The translations under genes and the position numbers were made by a program. The notes beneath the pieces are model-generated. The model made no database searches, had not been told where the DNA came from, and was given only the letters and a program-made list of their open reading frames with translations. DNA of 32,299 nucleotides from Planctomycetota bacterium (lineage in GTDB: Bacteria > Planctomycetota > Phycisphaerae > SM23-33), in the NCBI GenBank assembly GCA_016235825.1, contig JACRIL010000108.1:1-32299 (forward strand), written 5' to 3'. Below are positions 1-7,271 of this stretch, in pieces; position 1 is the stretch's first letter, and the number at the start of each line of letters is the position of its first letter.

Positions 1-121
1 GCCATAAACAGGCAGCAGGGCCGATAAGGACAGATTTTTAACGCAAAAATATGAAACTTGCGGAAAACAACAACGGCCTCGCGACGAATCAAGGTTGTGG
101 ACGACTAAATCGACAAGCCCT
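1..121 (+). repeat. Left terminal inverted repeat (121 bp)
   Basis: This stretch is a perfect reverse complement of 32173-32293; I compared the two base by base and found no mismatch. The match stops at 121, just before a GC-rich stretch that differs at the other end. On the right-hand copy the sequence continues six bases past the match to the window end, so the repeat may extend beyond what is visible. No transposase or target duplication is seen. A repeat at which an assembly stopped explains it as well as a mobile element does. Confidence 0.9.
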
Positions 122-191
122 AAAGCGGGGGCCTGTTACACAACCCGACCTGATGAATCTGCCTGAACATCGGTTTTCATTCGGACAAACC

Positions 192-220
192 TTTACCAAG
201 GTCCCTTTTTGTGCGATAAT
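192..220 (+). promoter_or_regulatory. Candidate sigma-70-type promoter for eboB
   Basis: TTTACC at 192-197 and GATAAT at 215-220 are separated by 17 bases, matching four and five of six consensus positions. Transcription would start near 227, giving a short leader that carries the GGGAG ribosome binding site just upstream of the eboB ATG at 244. Judged by eye only. Confidence 0.45.
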
Positions 221-243
221 GCGTTTTTCCAAGGGAGCGCAAA

Positions 244-1080
244 ATGACGATCATCGAGCCGCACATTCACATGTATTCGCGGACCACGGACGACTACGTC
301 GCCATGTACAAGGCCGGCATCCGGGCATGCGTCGAGCCGTCGTTCTGGATGGGGTCCGACCGCAGATACGCAGGCACGTTCTTCGACTATTTTCGGCTCA
401 TCCTGGAATTCGAGACTGTCCGGGCCGGGCGGTTCGGCATCGATCATTATGCGGCCGTCTCGCTGAATCCCAAGGAAACCGAAAACGTCCGACTGGCAGA
501 CGAGGTGATCGACGGGCTGGGCGAATATCTCGATCATCCGCGATGCGTGGCGCTGGGCGAAATAGGCTTCAACAATATCACGCCAAATGAAGAGCGGGCG
601 TTCGTGAAGCAGCTTCGGCTGGCCGCCGGGCGAAAGATGCTCGTCATCGTTCACCTGCCGCACTTCAACAAGCCGGTCGGCATTAAAAAGATCGTCGAAA
701 TCCTCAAGGCCGAGGGCGTCCAGCAGAATAAAATCCTGCTGGACCACAACACCGAGGACACCGTCGAGCAGGCACGGCAGACAGGATGTTTCTGCGGTTT
801 TACGGTCTATCCGATCTCCAAGCTCACGCCGCAGCGAATCAGCGAGATTATTCGCAAATATGGCCCGGAGCGGATGATCGTGGACGGCTCGGCTGACTGG
901 GGCGTCTCCGATCCGCTGAGCCTGCCAAAAACCGTCGAGTTCATGCAGGCCGACGGCCACTCGGCCGACACAATAAAAAAGCTCGTTTTCGACAACGCGA
1001 TGACATTTTACAGCCAGTGCACAAAATGGAAGCCGCAACTCGATCTCAAGCCGATAGACCCGCACGAGTTCCAGCGGTAA
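244..1080 (+). CDS. eboB: EboB: TatD-like metal-dependent hydrolase of the ebo cluster
   Basis: This 278-residue protein is a TIM-barrel amidohydrolase of the TatD type. Metal-binding candidates are visible in order: the HxH pair at residues 7-9, Glu106 in ALGEIGF, His137 in IVHLPH, His168 in LLDHN, and an Asp in the DGSADWG segment near 214-220. TatD enzymes usually hydrolyse phosphodiester or amide bonds; the true substrate of EboB is not known. The start is supported by GGGAG seven bases upstream. eboC follows after 9 bases, so the two are probably co-transcribed. The name rests on its position beside UbiA-like, phosphodiesterase-like, AroB-like and TIM-barrel genes, which together form the ebo set; taken alone it would only be called a TatD-family hydrolase. 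Confidence 0.85.
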   Translation: MTIIEPHIHMYSRTTDDYVAMYKAGIRACVEPSFWMGSDRRYAGTFFDYFRLILEFETVRAGRFGIDHYAAVSLNPKETENVRLADEVIDGLGEYLDHPRCVALGEIGFNNITPNEERAFVKQLRLAAGRKMLVIVHLPHFNKPVGIKKIVEILKAEGVQQNKILLDHNTEDTVEQARQTGCFCGFTVYPISKLTPQRISEIIRKYGPERMIVDGSADWGVSDPLSLPKTVEFMQADGHSADTIKKLVFDNAMTFYSQCTKWKPQLDLKPIDPHEFQR

Positions 1081-1089
1081 ACCCAGCCG

Positions 1090-2451
1090 ATGGCGGAAGA
1101 CCAGGAAAATCTGGATTCGCAGCCGCAACAAACTGAACCGGCCAATAGCCCGTTGAAAAAGGCCATTCTGACGTGGCACGGACGTCTCGTCCGTGTGTTC
1201 CAGGGGCGTCCCGCCCCTGGGGTCGCAGAAAAAATGACAAATGCCACGACCGGGACGGTCGTGGAACACACGGGCAAGATGCCCGTGCCACTTTTACAAC
1301 AGCCGGCAAAGCCCGGCCGGATTGTCTCATGGTGCCGGCTACTGCGACTGCCGAACCTTTTTACCGTGCCGGGCGATCCCATGGCCGGATTTTTCCTGGC
1401 CCTGATTGGCGTCCAAGTTCTTCCAGAAAATCTTGAAATCAAACTCGCCGCCGCCGTCACGATCTCGCTGCTGATGTATTGTGCCGGCCTGCTCTTCAAT
1501 GATCTGTTCGACCTCAAGGAAGACCGCCGCGACCGCCCCAACCGCCCGCTCCCCAGCGGGGCAGTTAAACCGATGACCGTCGCCATAGTTGCGACCTTGC
1601 TACTCTTGTTGGCCTTGGGATTTGCCTGGCTGATCGGCAGCATGACATTTTATGTCAGCCTTGCCCTCGCCGCCTGCATACTAATCTATGACGGCTTCGC
1701 CAAACGAATACCGGGCATAGGTCCGTTCATAATGGGCGCATGCCGCGGCCTGAGCGTTTTGGTCGGGGCATCTGTCATTGTTTATGGAATCTATCCCATT
1801 GCCTTTGCAGGTGTCATAACTTTGTACATCGCTGCTGTAACATCCATAGCAAAGAATGAAACTTCAGGCCAATCTGTCGGTATAAAACGTTTTGGACCAG
1901 GAATTGTACTATTACTTCCGTTGTTAGCACCACTATTCGACTTGTCTGGCTTGAGTTATATATACTTTATCGTAACGACCTGGTTTTTTATCGCTATTAT
2001 GACAACCATAACTAAGGAAAAGAACAAAGGGTTTCCGGCCTTCCTTGAACGTTTTGGTCCTGCGGCCGTTATATTGCTGATGCCTTTGTTGTTGTTATTT
2101 TTGCAAGAAAATAAAGATACGACAATTTATGACCTCGTAAGAATGGCTTTGGGATTTGCATGGTACAATTTTACATTAGGTTTGCCGATCTGGTGTGTTA
2201 TTCGAACTTTTTTAATCGCTGGCTCACTAAAGGATCCTCACTCGGATGTTGCCCGCCAAATCGGTGTTTTGATTCGCCTACTCATTCCCATACAGTTTAC
2301 TGTTACTGTGATAACTGGATATCTTTATAATTTTACTCATATGTCATTTGAAGCTAACCTTTTTGGCATATTGTTTATCGAGTGCCTTATCATCTTACTG
2401 ATCTGTTGGCCGATGGCGTATTTTGTGGGCAAGAAGTTTTATTCCAGTTGA
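1090..2451 (+). CDS. eboC: EboC: UbiA-family prenyltransferase of the ebo cluster
   Basis: This 453-residue membrane protein belongs to the UbiA superfamily. The first aspartate-rich motif is clear at residues 137-145 (NDLFDLKED), followed by a conserved RPLPSG turn; the second acidic motif is not obvious. About eleven or twelve hydrophobic segments follow residue 85, more than the nine usual for UbiA enzymes, and the protein looks longer than typical family members. Residues 28-67 are encoded by a palindromic element (1173-1291) read in frame, so the true start is uncertain: Met1 is used here, with Met49 (1234) and Met64 (1279) as alternatives, none with a strong ribosome binding site. From about 1770 to the stop the DNA is strikingly A+T-rich (two sampled 60-base lines give 42% and 35% GC), unlike the neighbours. 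Its likely role is to attach or carry a prenyl group in the ebo pathway. Confidence 0.8.
   Translation: MAEDQENLDSQPQQTEPANSPLKKAILTWHGRLVRVFQGRPAPGVAEKMTNATTGTVVEHTGKMPVPLLQQPAKPGRIVSWCRLLRLPNLFTVPGDPMAGFFLALIGVQVLPENLEIKLAAAVTISLLMYCAGLLFNDLFDLKEDRRDRPNRPLPSGAVKPMTVAIVATLLLLLALGFAWLIGSMTFYVSLALAACILIYDGFAKRIPGIGPFIMGACRGLSVLVGASVIVYGIYPIAFAGVITLYIAAVTSIAKNETSGQSVGIKRFGPGIVLLLPLLAPLFDLSGLSYIYFIVTTWFFIAIMTTITKEKNKGFPAFLERFGPAAVILLMPLLLLFLQENKDTTIYDLVRMALGFAWYNFTLGLPIWCVIRTFLIAGSLKDPHSDVARQIGVLIRLLIPIQFTVTVITGYLYNFTHMSFEANLFGILFIECLIILLICWPMAYFVGKKFYSS
1173..1291. repeat. Palindromic repeat element inside the eboC reading frame
   Basis: The element is bounded by GTGGCACGG and its exact reverse complement CCGTGCCAC. 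Inside are four perfect hairpins, each with an 8-9-bp stem and a three-base loop: 1177-1195 (loop TCT), 1201-1219 (TCC), 1244-1264 (GGA) and 1269-1287 (AGA). The two halves are themselves inverted copies of each other around a short A-rich centre. Related elements lie at 2473-2620, 14836-14936 and 29476-29593, and a single hairpin at 10565-10581. It has no coding capacity for a transposase, so it resembles a non-autonomous palindromic element. Confidence 0.85.
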
Positions 2452-2472
2452 GAAGCAGATGGCTTTTCAACA

Positions 2473-2620
2473 GTAGCATGGGCATCTTGCCCATGAGTAT
2501 CACGGCCGTATCGGCCGTGGCTTTTGTTGTTTTCCTGGGATTTCAGGAGCAAGATGCCCCTGGTACTCACGGGCGAGCTTGCCCGGCGTAGCCTTGGCGA
2601 AGCCGGGACGCCCGTGCTAC
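2473..2620. repeat. Palindromic repeat element between eboC and eboF
   Basis: A diverged member of the same family fills most of the eboC-eboF gap. It is bounded by GTAGCA and TGCTAC. Hairpins include CATGGGCA/TGCCCATG around TCT (2478-2496), CACGGCCG/CGGCCGTG around TAT (2501-2519) and an imperfect one at 2545-2563. The short open frames that cross it are products of the repeat and are not called as genes. Confidence 0.75.
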
Positions 2621-2638
2621 GTTAAAAACATCGAAAAA

Positions 2639-2667
2639 CTGGCATGGGCGGCCCGGCGTGATATACT
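2639..2667 (+). promoter_or_regulatory. Candidate promoter for eboF, possibly giving a leaderless mRNA
   Basis: CTGGCA (2639-2644) and TATACT (2662-2667) are 17 bases apart. A start 7-8 bases after the second hexamer falls on or next to the eboF ATG at 2675, which has no ribosome binding site. This would split the ebo genes into eboBC and eboFDE units. Confidence 0.35.
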
Positions 2668-2674
2668 TTAATCC

Positions 2675-3979
2675 ATGACGCAGGCTTCCCGAAAGAAGGT
2701 GTTGGTTGTCCAGGTGGCAGCGTTGGGACACGAGCTGTTGCGGGCCAATCAGTCGCTGGAGATCGGCGGGCTGAAATTTCAGCCGGCCGAGACTGTCTTT
2801 CCGGCCCTGACCTGCACGGTTCAGGGGAGTTTCCGAACGGCCGCGCCGGCCGGGCGGCACGGCATGGTCGCAAACGGCAAATATTTGCGGGAACTCAATA
2901 AGGCCCTGTTCTGGGAGCAGTCGGCCGGGTTGGTCGTGGGCCAGAGAATCTGGGAAAAATTCCGCGGCAGGGGGGGCAAGGTGGCCATGCTGTTCTGGCA
3001 GCAGAGCATGGGCGAAGGAGCCGACGTCATCCTCTCGCCAGCTCCGATCCACAAACACCACGGCGGGATGATAATGGATTGTTACAGCCGGCCGGCCGGA
3101 CTGTACGACGACCTGGCGTATAACCTTGGCAGTTTCAACCTCGGCCGGTACTGGGGGCCAATGGCATGCGCCAAGGTCGGCGACTGGATCGCCGATGCCA
3201 CCGTGGAGATTCTGGCTGACGAGGAATGTTCCCCGGATTTGTGCCTGGCTTATCTGCCCAGCCTCGACTACGACCTTCAGCGATACGGCCCGTCCGACCC
3301 GCGGTGCCGCAAGGCCATCGACCGGACGCTCGATCAGATCAAGATTCTGGCCGCGGCGTCCGGAAAAAACGGATACGAGATAATCATCTTTGGCGACTAC
3401 GCCATCGCCGACTGCCGACAGGCCGTCTTCCCGAATCGCGCCTTGTGCGACGCCGGCCTGCTGGCCACCCGCCGCGTGCGGGAGATGATCTATCCCGATC
3501 TGCCCGCCAGCCGGGCCTTTGCTATGGTCGATCACGAGATAGCGCATGTTTACATCCGCAATCCGGCGGATGTTCAGCCTGTCCGCGATGTTTTGGAAAA
3601 GCTTGACGGCATCGGCGAGATATACGGCCGGCAGGCCCAGGCCGCCTTCGGCCTGGATCATCTCAATTCGGGCGAACTTGTGCTGCTGGCGAAGGAAGGC
3701 GCGTGGCTGGCGTATCCGTGGTGGCTCTACAATTCCCAGGCCCCGGAATACGCCCGGCATATTGACATTCACAACAAGCCCGGTTACGACCCGTGCGAGC
3801 TGTTCTTCGGCTGGCCGCCGATGTCGGTCAGCCTGGATACGTCGAGAATACGCGGCACGCATGGAAGAGCGGGGCCGGCGCGCCAGGTCGCGTGGGCGTC
3901 GTCGTTCCCACTCACAGATCGCGCCGGCAACGTCCTCGACATTGCGGCATCCTTGAAAAGTTGGCTGGACCAGGAATGA
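2675..3979 (+). CDS. eboF: EboF: nucleotide pyrophosphatase/phosphodiesterase-like protein of the ebo cluster
   Basis: This 434-residue protein belongs to the alkaline phosphatase superfamily, close to type I phosphodiesterases and nucleotide pyrophosphatases. FPALTCTVQ at residues 42-50 contains the probable nucleophile (Thr46 or Thr48). Further metal-site candidates are GDYAIAD, DHEIAH and the C-terminal HIDIHNKPGYD segment. The family hydrolyses phosphodiester or phosphonate bonds; the EboF substrate is unknown. No clear signal peptide is seen, so it is probably cytoplasmic. The stop overlaps the eboD start (ATGA at 3976-3979), which points to translational coupling. A typical GTHGR segment near the C-terminus resembles the palindromic repeats in translation, but I read it as native family sequence. 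Confidence 0.82.
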   Translation: MTQASRKKVLVVQVAALGHELLRANQSLEIGGLKFQPAETVFPALTCTVQGSFRTAAPAGRHGMVANGKYLRELNKALFWEQSAGLVVGQRIWEKFRGRGGKVAMLFWQQSMGEGADVILSPAPIHKHHGGMIMDCYSRPAGLYDDLAYNLGSFNLGRYWGPMACAKVGDWIADATVEILADEECSPDLCLAYLPSLDYDLQRYGPSDPRCRKAIDRTLDQIKILAAASGKNGYEIIIFGDYAIADCRQAVFPNRALCDAGLLATRRVREMIYPDLPASRAFAMVDHEIAHVYIRNPADVQPVRDVLEKLDGIGEIYGRQAQAAFGLDHLNSGELVLLAKEGAWLAYPWWLYNSQAPEYARHIDIHNKPGYDPCELFFGWPPMSVSLDTSRIRGTHGRAGPARQVAWASSFPLTDRAGNVLDIAASLKSWLDQE

Positions 3980-5211
3980 AAACGAGAACTAAAGCGAAGA
4001 CGAAATCCCCCGCCGCGCTGCCCGGCCCGGCAAGGGGCGATCTGTACGTCCAGAAAATTTCGGTCCCGTTCGAGTACCCCGTCCATTTCACGTGGAACAG
4101 CCTCGATCCGTCGAACGGCCTGCTGATGGACGTGATGAACCGCCGCGGCGAGAAGCGGCGGCACCGGATCGCGTTTTACATCGACGACGGCGTGGTCCGC
4201 TCGCATCCGGGCCTGACGGACCGGATAAAGGAATATTTCCACGTCCGGCCGCAGCAGGCGGAACTGTGCGCCCCGCCGCAGATAGTGCCCGGAGGCATGG
4301 CGGCCAAGACCAACTGGAAGATCGTGCAGGACGTCATGTGGAACATCGGCAACCTGCACCTGGACAGGCAGAGCTATATCGCGGCGGTCGGCGGCGGCAG
4401 CGTGCTGGACATGGTAGGCTTCGCCACGTCGATCGTGCATCGCGGGCTGAGGCTGATACGTTTTCCGACCACGACGCTGGCGCAGGCCGATGCCGGCGTC
4501 GGAGTGAAAAACGGCATGGACGAGCACGGACAGAAGAATTTCGTTGGCACGTTCGCCCCGCCGTTCGCCGTGATAAACGATTTCAACTTTTTGTCGACCC
4601 AGAAATTCGAGGACTGGCTGGGCGGACTGGCCGAGGCATTCAAGGTGGCAATCATAAAGGACGCCGCATTTTTCGGCCTGTTGTGCCGGCTTGCCGGTCG
4701 GATTGCAAAACGCGACGAGCCGGCCATGAGGCAGATCGTCAAAAGGGCGGCGATAATCCACCTCGATCACATCCGTACCGGCGGCGACCCGTTCGAGTTC
4801 GGCTCGGCCCGGCCGCTGGATTTCGGACACTGGTCGGCACACAAGATCGAGCTGCTGTCGGGCTATCGGATATCGCACGGCCAGGCCGTCGCGATGGGCA
4901 TTGCCCTGGATTCCTGCTACGCCGCGACGCAAGGACTGATTTCCCCGCGCGAACTGGACAGGATCATCGCGGCAATGCGGGACAGCGGGCTGATTTTATG
5001 GAGCGAATATCTCGATCAGCGGGCGGCCGGCGGCGAACTGGAGATTCTGGCCGGTCTGGAGCAGTTCCGCGAGCACCTGGGCGGCGAACTGACAGTAACA
5101 CTACCAAAAAGCATCGGCCGCAAGGTAGAGGTTCATCACGTAAACGCCGGCGCGATAGAAACCGCCCTTGCCGCGCTGAGGAAAAAGACCGGGCGCAAAG
5201 GAGCTATCTGA
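3976..5211 (+). CDS. eboD: EboD: sugar phosphate cyclase (3-dehydroquinate synthase-like) of the ebo cluster
   Basis: The product has 411 residues from the ATG at 3976, which overlaps the eboF stop by four bases; a longer in-frame extension is rejected because it would run through eboF. The fold is that of dehydroquinate synthase: the NAD-binding GGGSVLD at residues 139-145, PTTTLAQAD at 164-172, KNFVGTF at 187-193, and metal ligands Glu220, His285 (DFGHWSAHK) and His301 (SHGQAVAMG). Dehydroquinate synthases normally read HGEAV at the last site; here Glu is replaced by Gln. With its context this argues for the cyclase branch that uses a different sugar phosphate and against a housekeeping aroB. 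The real substrate is unknown. Confidence 0.85.
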   Translation: MKTRTKAKTKSPAALPGPARGDLYVQKISVPFEYPVHFTWNSLDPSNGLLMDVMNRRGEKRRHRIAFYIDDGVVRSHPGLTDRIKEYFHVRPQQAELCAPPQIVPGGMAAKTNWKIVQDVMWNIGNLHLDRQSYIAAVGGGSVLDMVGFATSIVHRGLRLIRFPTTTLAQADAGVGVKNGMDEHGQKNFVGTFAPPFAVINDFNFLSTQKFEDWLGGLAEAFKVAIIKDAAFFGLLCRLAGRIAKRDEPAMRQIVKRAAIIHLDHIRTGGDPFEFGSARPLDFGHWSAHKIELLSGYRISHGQAVAMGIALDSCYAATQGLISPRELDRIIAAMRDSGLILWSEYLDQRAAGGELEILAGLEQFREHLGGELTVTLPKSIGRKVEVHHVNAGAIETALAALRKKTGRKGAI

Positions 5212-5214
5212 TCC

Positions 5215-6423
5215 ATGCTGGTCAGGCACGATCCGCCGGTGCACCTGACGTACTGCCTGAACGTCCATCCTGGCGAAAGCTGGGATGATAATTTTTCGGC
5301 GATCCGGCGGTACGCCACGGCCGTCCGCGACGCGGTCGTCGGCGGCAAGCCTTTCGGACTGGGCCTGCGGCTGGGCGCGAAAGCGGCAGGGGAGCTTCTG
5401 GCCGGAACAAATCTCGCGGCCTTCCGCGAATATCTGAAGGCCGAGAATATGTACGTCTTCACGATCAACGGTTTTCCATACGGCCGGTTCCACGGCGGGG
5501 CGGTCAAGCAGGACGTTTACGCGCCCGACTGGCGGACGCAGGAGCGGCTCGACTACACGCTGGCCCTGGCGGAGATACTTGCCAACCTGCTGCCCGAAGG
5601 CGTTTCAGGCAGCATAAGCACGGTTCCGGGCTCGTATCGGCCGTGGATCAAGGATGCAGGGGACATAGCCCGCATGGCCGGCATGTTGGCCGAAGTGGCG
5701 GCCAGGCTGGCGGAGATACTGGTTGAAACGGGCAGACATATAACGCTTGGACTGGAGGGCGAGCCAGACTGCTACGTCGAATCGACCGACGACGCCGTGA
5801 AGTTTTTTCTGTCGCAGCCGGGCGACTATGTGGCCAAGGACCTCCAGCAGAGGCACGGCCTGTCGGTAGGGGATTCCAGAAAGATCATAAGAAACCATCT
5901 GGGCGTCTGCCTCGATGTTACGCACAGCGCGGTGCTTTTCGAGGACCCGGCCGAATGCCTCAAGAAACTGGCCGCATCCGACATAACGGTCGCCAAGGTC
6001 CAGCTCGGCTCGGCGATCAGGCTTTCGCCGACGCCGCAAACCCTCGGGCAGCTCAGGGGTTTCTGCGAAGACGTCTATCTGCACCAGGTTCGCGTCCGAA
6101 TGGCCGACGGAAAGATTGTCGCCTTCGCCGACCTGCCTGACGCCCTGAAGGCCGCCGACAGCCTGGCCGGCGCGGATGAATGGCGGGTGCATTTTCACGT
6201 GCCGCTGTATTTTCGCGAGCACAATGGGCTGGCATCCACAAGCGGTCAGCTTATCGGCAGCTTCGCCGATGCGATCCGCGGCGGGGCATGCCAGGATGTG
6301 GAGATCGAGACCTACACCATGGGCGTCCTGCCCGAATCGCTCAGGCCGCCTGATATAACCCGGGCGGTCATTGCCGAATACCGCTGGGTGATGGAAAACA
6401 TATTCCGCCAGCCGTCCGCCTGA
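5215..6423 (+). CDS. eboE: EboE: TIM-barrel metabolite traffic protein of the ebo cluster
   Basis: The 402-residue product looks like a xylose-isomerase-type TIM barrel. Candidate metal or substrate residues lie at strand ends: Glu181 and Glu183 (GLEGEPDC), Asp234 and His237 (CLDVTHSAV), Gln263 (VQLGS), and His326/His328 (VHFHVPLY). NVHPGESWDD near residue 16 is a typical N-terminal pattern of EboE proteins. The gene begins 3 bases after eboD, with GGAG eleven bases before the ATG, so it belongs to the same transcript. Family members are required for metabolite export in the cyanobacterial ebo system; the reaction is not known. It is the last ebo gene here, followed by 170 non-coding bases. 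Confidence 0.83.
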   Translation: MLVRHDPPVHLTYCLNVHPGESWDDNFSAIRRYATAVRDAVVGGKPFGLGLRLGAKAAGELLAGTNLAAFREYLKAENMYVFTINGFPYGRFHGGAVKQDVYAPDWRTQERLDYTLALAEILANLLPEGVSGSISTVPGSYRPWIKDAGDIARMAGMLAEVAARLAEILVETGRHITLGLEGEPDCYVESTDDAVKFFLSQPGDYVAKDLQQRHGLSVGDSRKIIRNHLGVCLDVTHSAVLFEDPAECLKKLAASDITVAKVQLGSAIRLSPTPQTLGQLRGFCEDVYLHQVRVRMADGKIVAFADLPDALKAADSLAGADEWRVHFHVPLYFREHNGLASTSGQLIGSFADAIRGGACQDVEIETYTMGVLPESLRPPDITRAVIAEYRWVMENIFRQPSA

Positions 6424-6438
6424 CCGCCTGTTTTCCCG

Positions 6439-6457
6439 GCGGTTTTTGAAAAACCGC
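6439..6457. terminator. Perfect palindrome after eboE
   Basis: Nine-base arms GCGGTTTTT and AAAAACCGC flank a single G, 16 bases after the eboE stop. It could form a hairpin in either transcript and end the ebo unit, but it lacks a clean GC stem plus U-run. The rest of the gap up to pyrE shows no gene. Confidence 0.4.
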
Positions 6458-6593
6458 ATGGCATCGGCCTCGCCAGGCCTGAGCCAGACAAGTCTTGCCT
6501 GTGATAGTCCTTGAAAGGTCCGCGTCTTCGTGATAACAAGTCCGGCGTGAAAACGGGCGCGGAACGCGGCCCGGGATTCGAAAGGAATCGCAG

Positions 6594-7109
6594 ATGGAAA
6601 CGGCTGAATTGGCAAAACGGATCAAGGCTGTGGCATATCTTGAGGGCGATTTCGTCCTCCGCAGCGGCAAGAAGAGCAAATACTATTTCGACAAGTACCT
6701 GTTCGAGACCCAGCCGGACATACTTGCGGAGCTTGGACGGCGTTTCGCGAAGTTTGCGGCGGACGCCGACGTGATAGCCGGGCCGGAACTGGGCGCGGTC
6801 TCGCTGGCGGCGGCGGCCTCGCTGGCGACCGGCAAGCCGTTCACGCTGGTCCGCAAGGCGGCGAAGGAATACGGCACGGCCAAGCTGATCGAGGGCACGG
6901 CGGTGGCCGGCAGGACGGTTCTGCTGGTGGAGGACATCGGCACGACGGCCGGGGCGGCCCTCGAGGCCGCACAGACGCTGACGGAGGCCGGGGCGAAAAT
7001 TGCCCGGATCGTCTTTGTCCTGGACCGCATGGAGGGGGCACAAGAGAACGTGGAGAAGGCCGGCTACGAATTTCACGCACTGCTGAACAAGGCCGATCTT
7101 GGATTGTAA
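6594..7109 (+). CDS. pyrE: Orotate phosphoribosyltransferase
   Basis: The 171-residue protein transfers orotate to phosphoribosyl pyrophosphate, giving orotidine monophosphate in de novo pyrimidine synthesis in the cytoplasm. The PRPP-binding motif is plain at residues 109-121 (VLLVEDIGTTAGA), and the flexible catalytic loop with its basic residues is seen at 87-100 (RKAAKEYGTAKLIE). The length fits the short form of the family. An AAGGA ribosome binding site sits nine bases before the ATG. It lies 170 bases after eboE on the same strand, so it might be read from the ebo transcript, but a palindrome lies between them. A wider phosphoribosyltransferase role is possible; the orotate assignment rests on the loop and motif pattern. 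Confidence 0.85.
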   Translation: METAELAKRIKAVAYLEGDFVLRSGKKSKYYFDKYLFETQPDILAELGRRFAKFAADADVIAGPELGAVSLAAAASLATGKPFTLVRKAAKEYGTAKLIEGTAVAGRTVLLVEDIGTTAGAALEAAQTLTEAGAKIARIVFVLDRMEGAQENVEKAGYEFHALLNKADLGL

Positions 7110-7200
7110 AAGTTTCGGCGACGGTGGCGGGATTGCTCGATGATTCCGGTCGGACATAATGACACATCGCAAAACAACACAATATTATCCCGGCACTCAA

Positions 7201-7227
7201 CCCCCGCTGACGCGGGGGCCTGTTACA
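7201..7227. terminator. GC hairpin followed by a recurring CGGGGGCCTGTTACA motif
   Basis: CCCCCGC and GCGGGGG pair around a TGAC loop (7201-7218). The right arm runs into CGGGGGCCTGTTACA (7213-7227), which recurs exactly at 126-140; its first 13 bases recur at 11747-11759. A similar hairpin, also with a TGAC loop, lies at 32107-32126. It may end pyrE transcription, although no good U-run follows. Confidence 0.5.
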
Positions 7228-7271
7228 AAACACAGGCGGATCGATGTGCCTTTTCAAAAGAGCAATAGAGC

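Noticed and set aside
51..590. A 179-residue open frame starting in the left terminal repeat
   Set aside because: It overlaps most of eboB in another frame and its composition is that of a shadow frame; no ribosome binding site is seen.
1173..1291. A CRISPR array, because of the regular short hairpins
   Set aside because: The units are palindromes with different stems, with no constant repeats and spacers and no cas genes.
2382..2591. A 69-residue open frame after eboC
   Set aside because: Its translation comes from the eboC end in another frame and from the palindromic repeat.
3840..3880. A further palindromic element in the eboF C-terminus (GTHGRAGP)
   Set aside because: The DNA lacks the three-base-loop hairpins, and a GTHGR-like segment fits the expected end of this protein family.
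3793..3975. An N-terminal extension of EboD upstream of 3976
   Set aside because: It would run through the end of eboF; the ATGA overlap gives a normal start.
3976..5211. A housekeeping 3-dehydroquinate synthase (aroB)
   Set aside because: The HGEAV motif reads HGQAV and the gene is locked inside the ebo cluster, without other shikimate genes.
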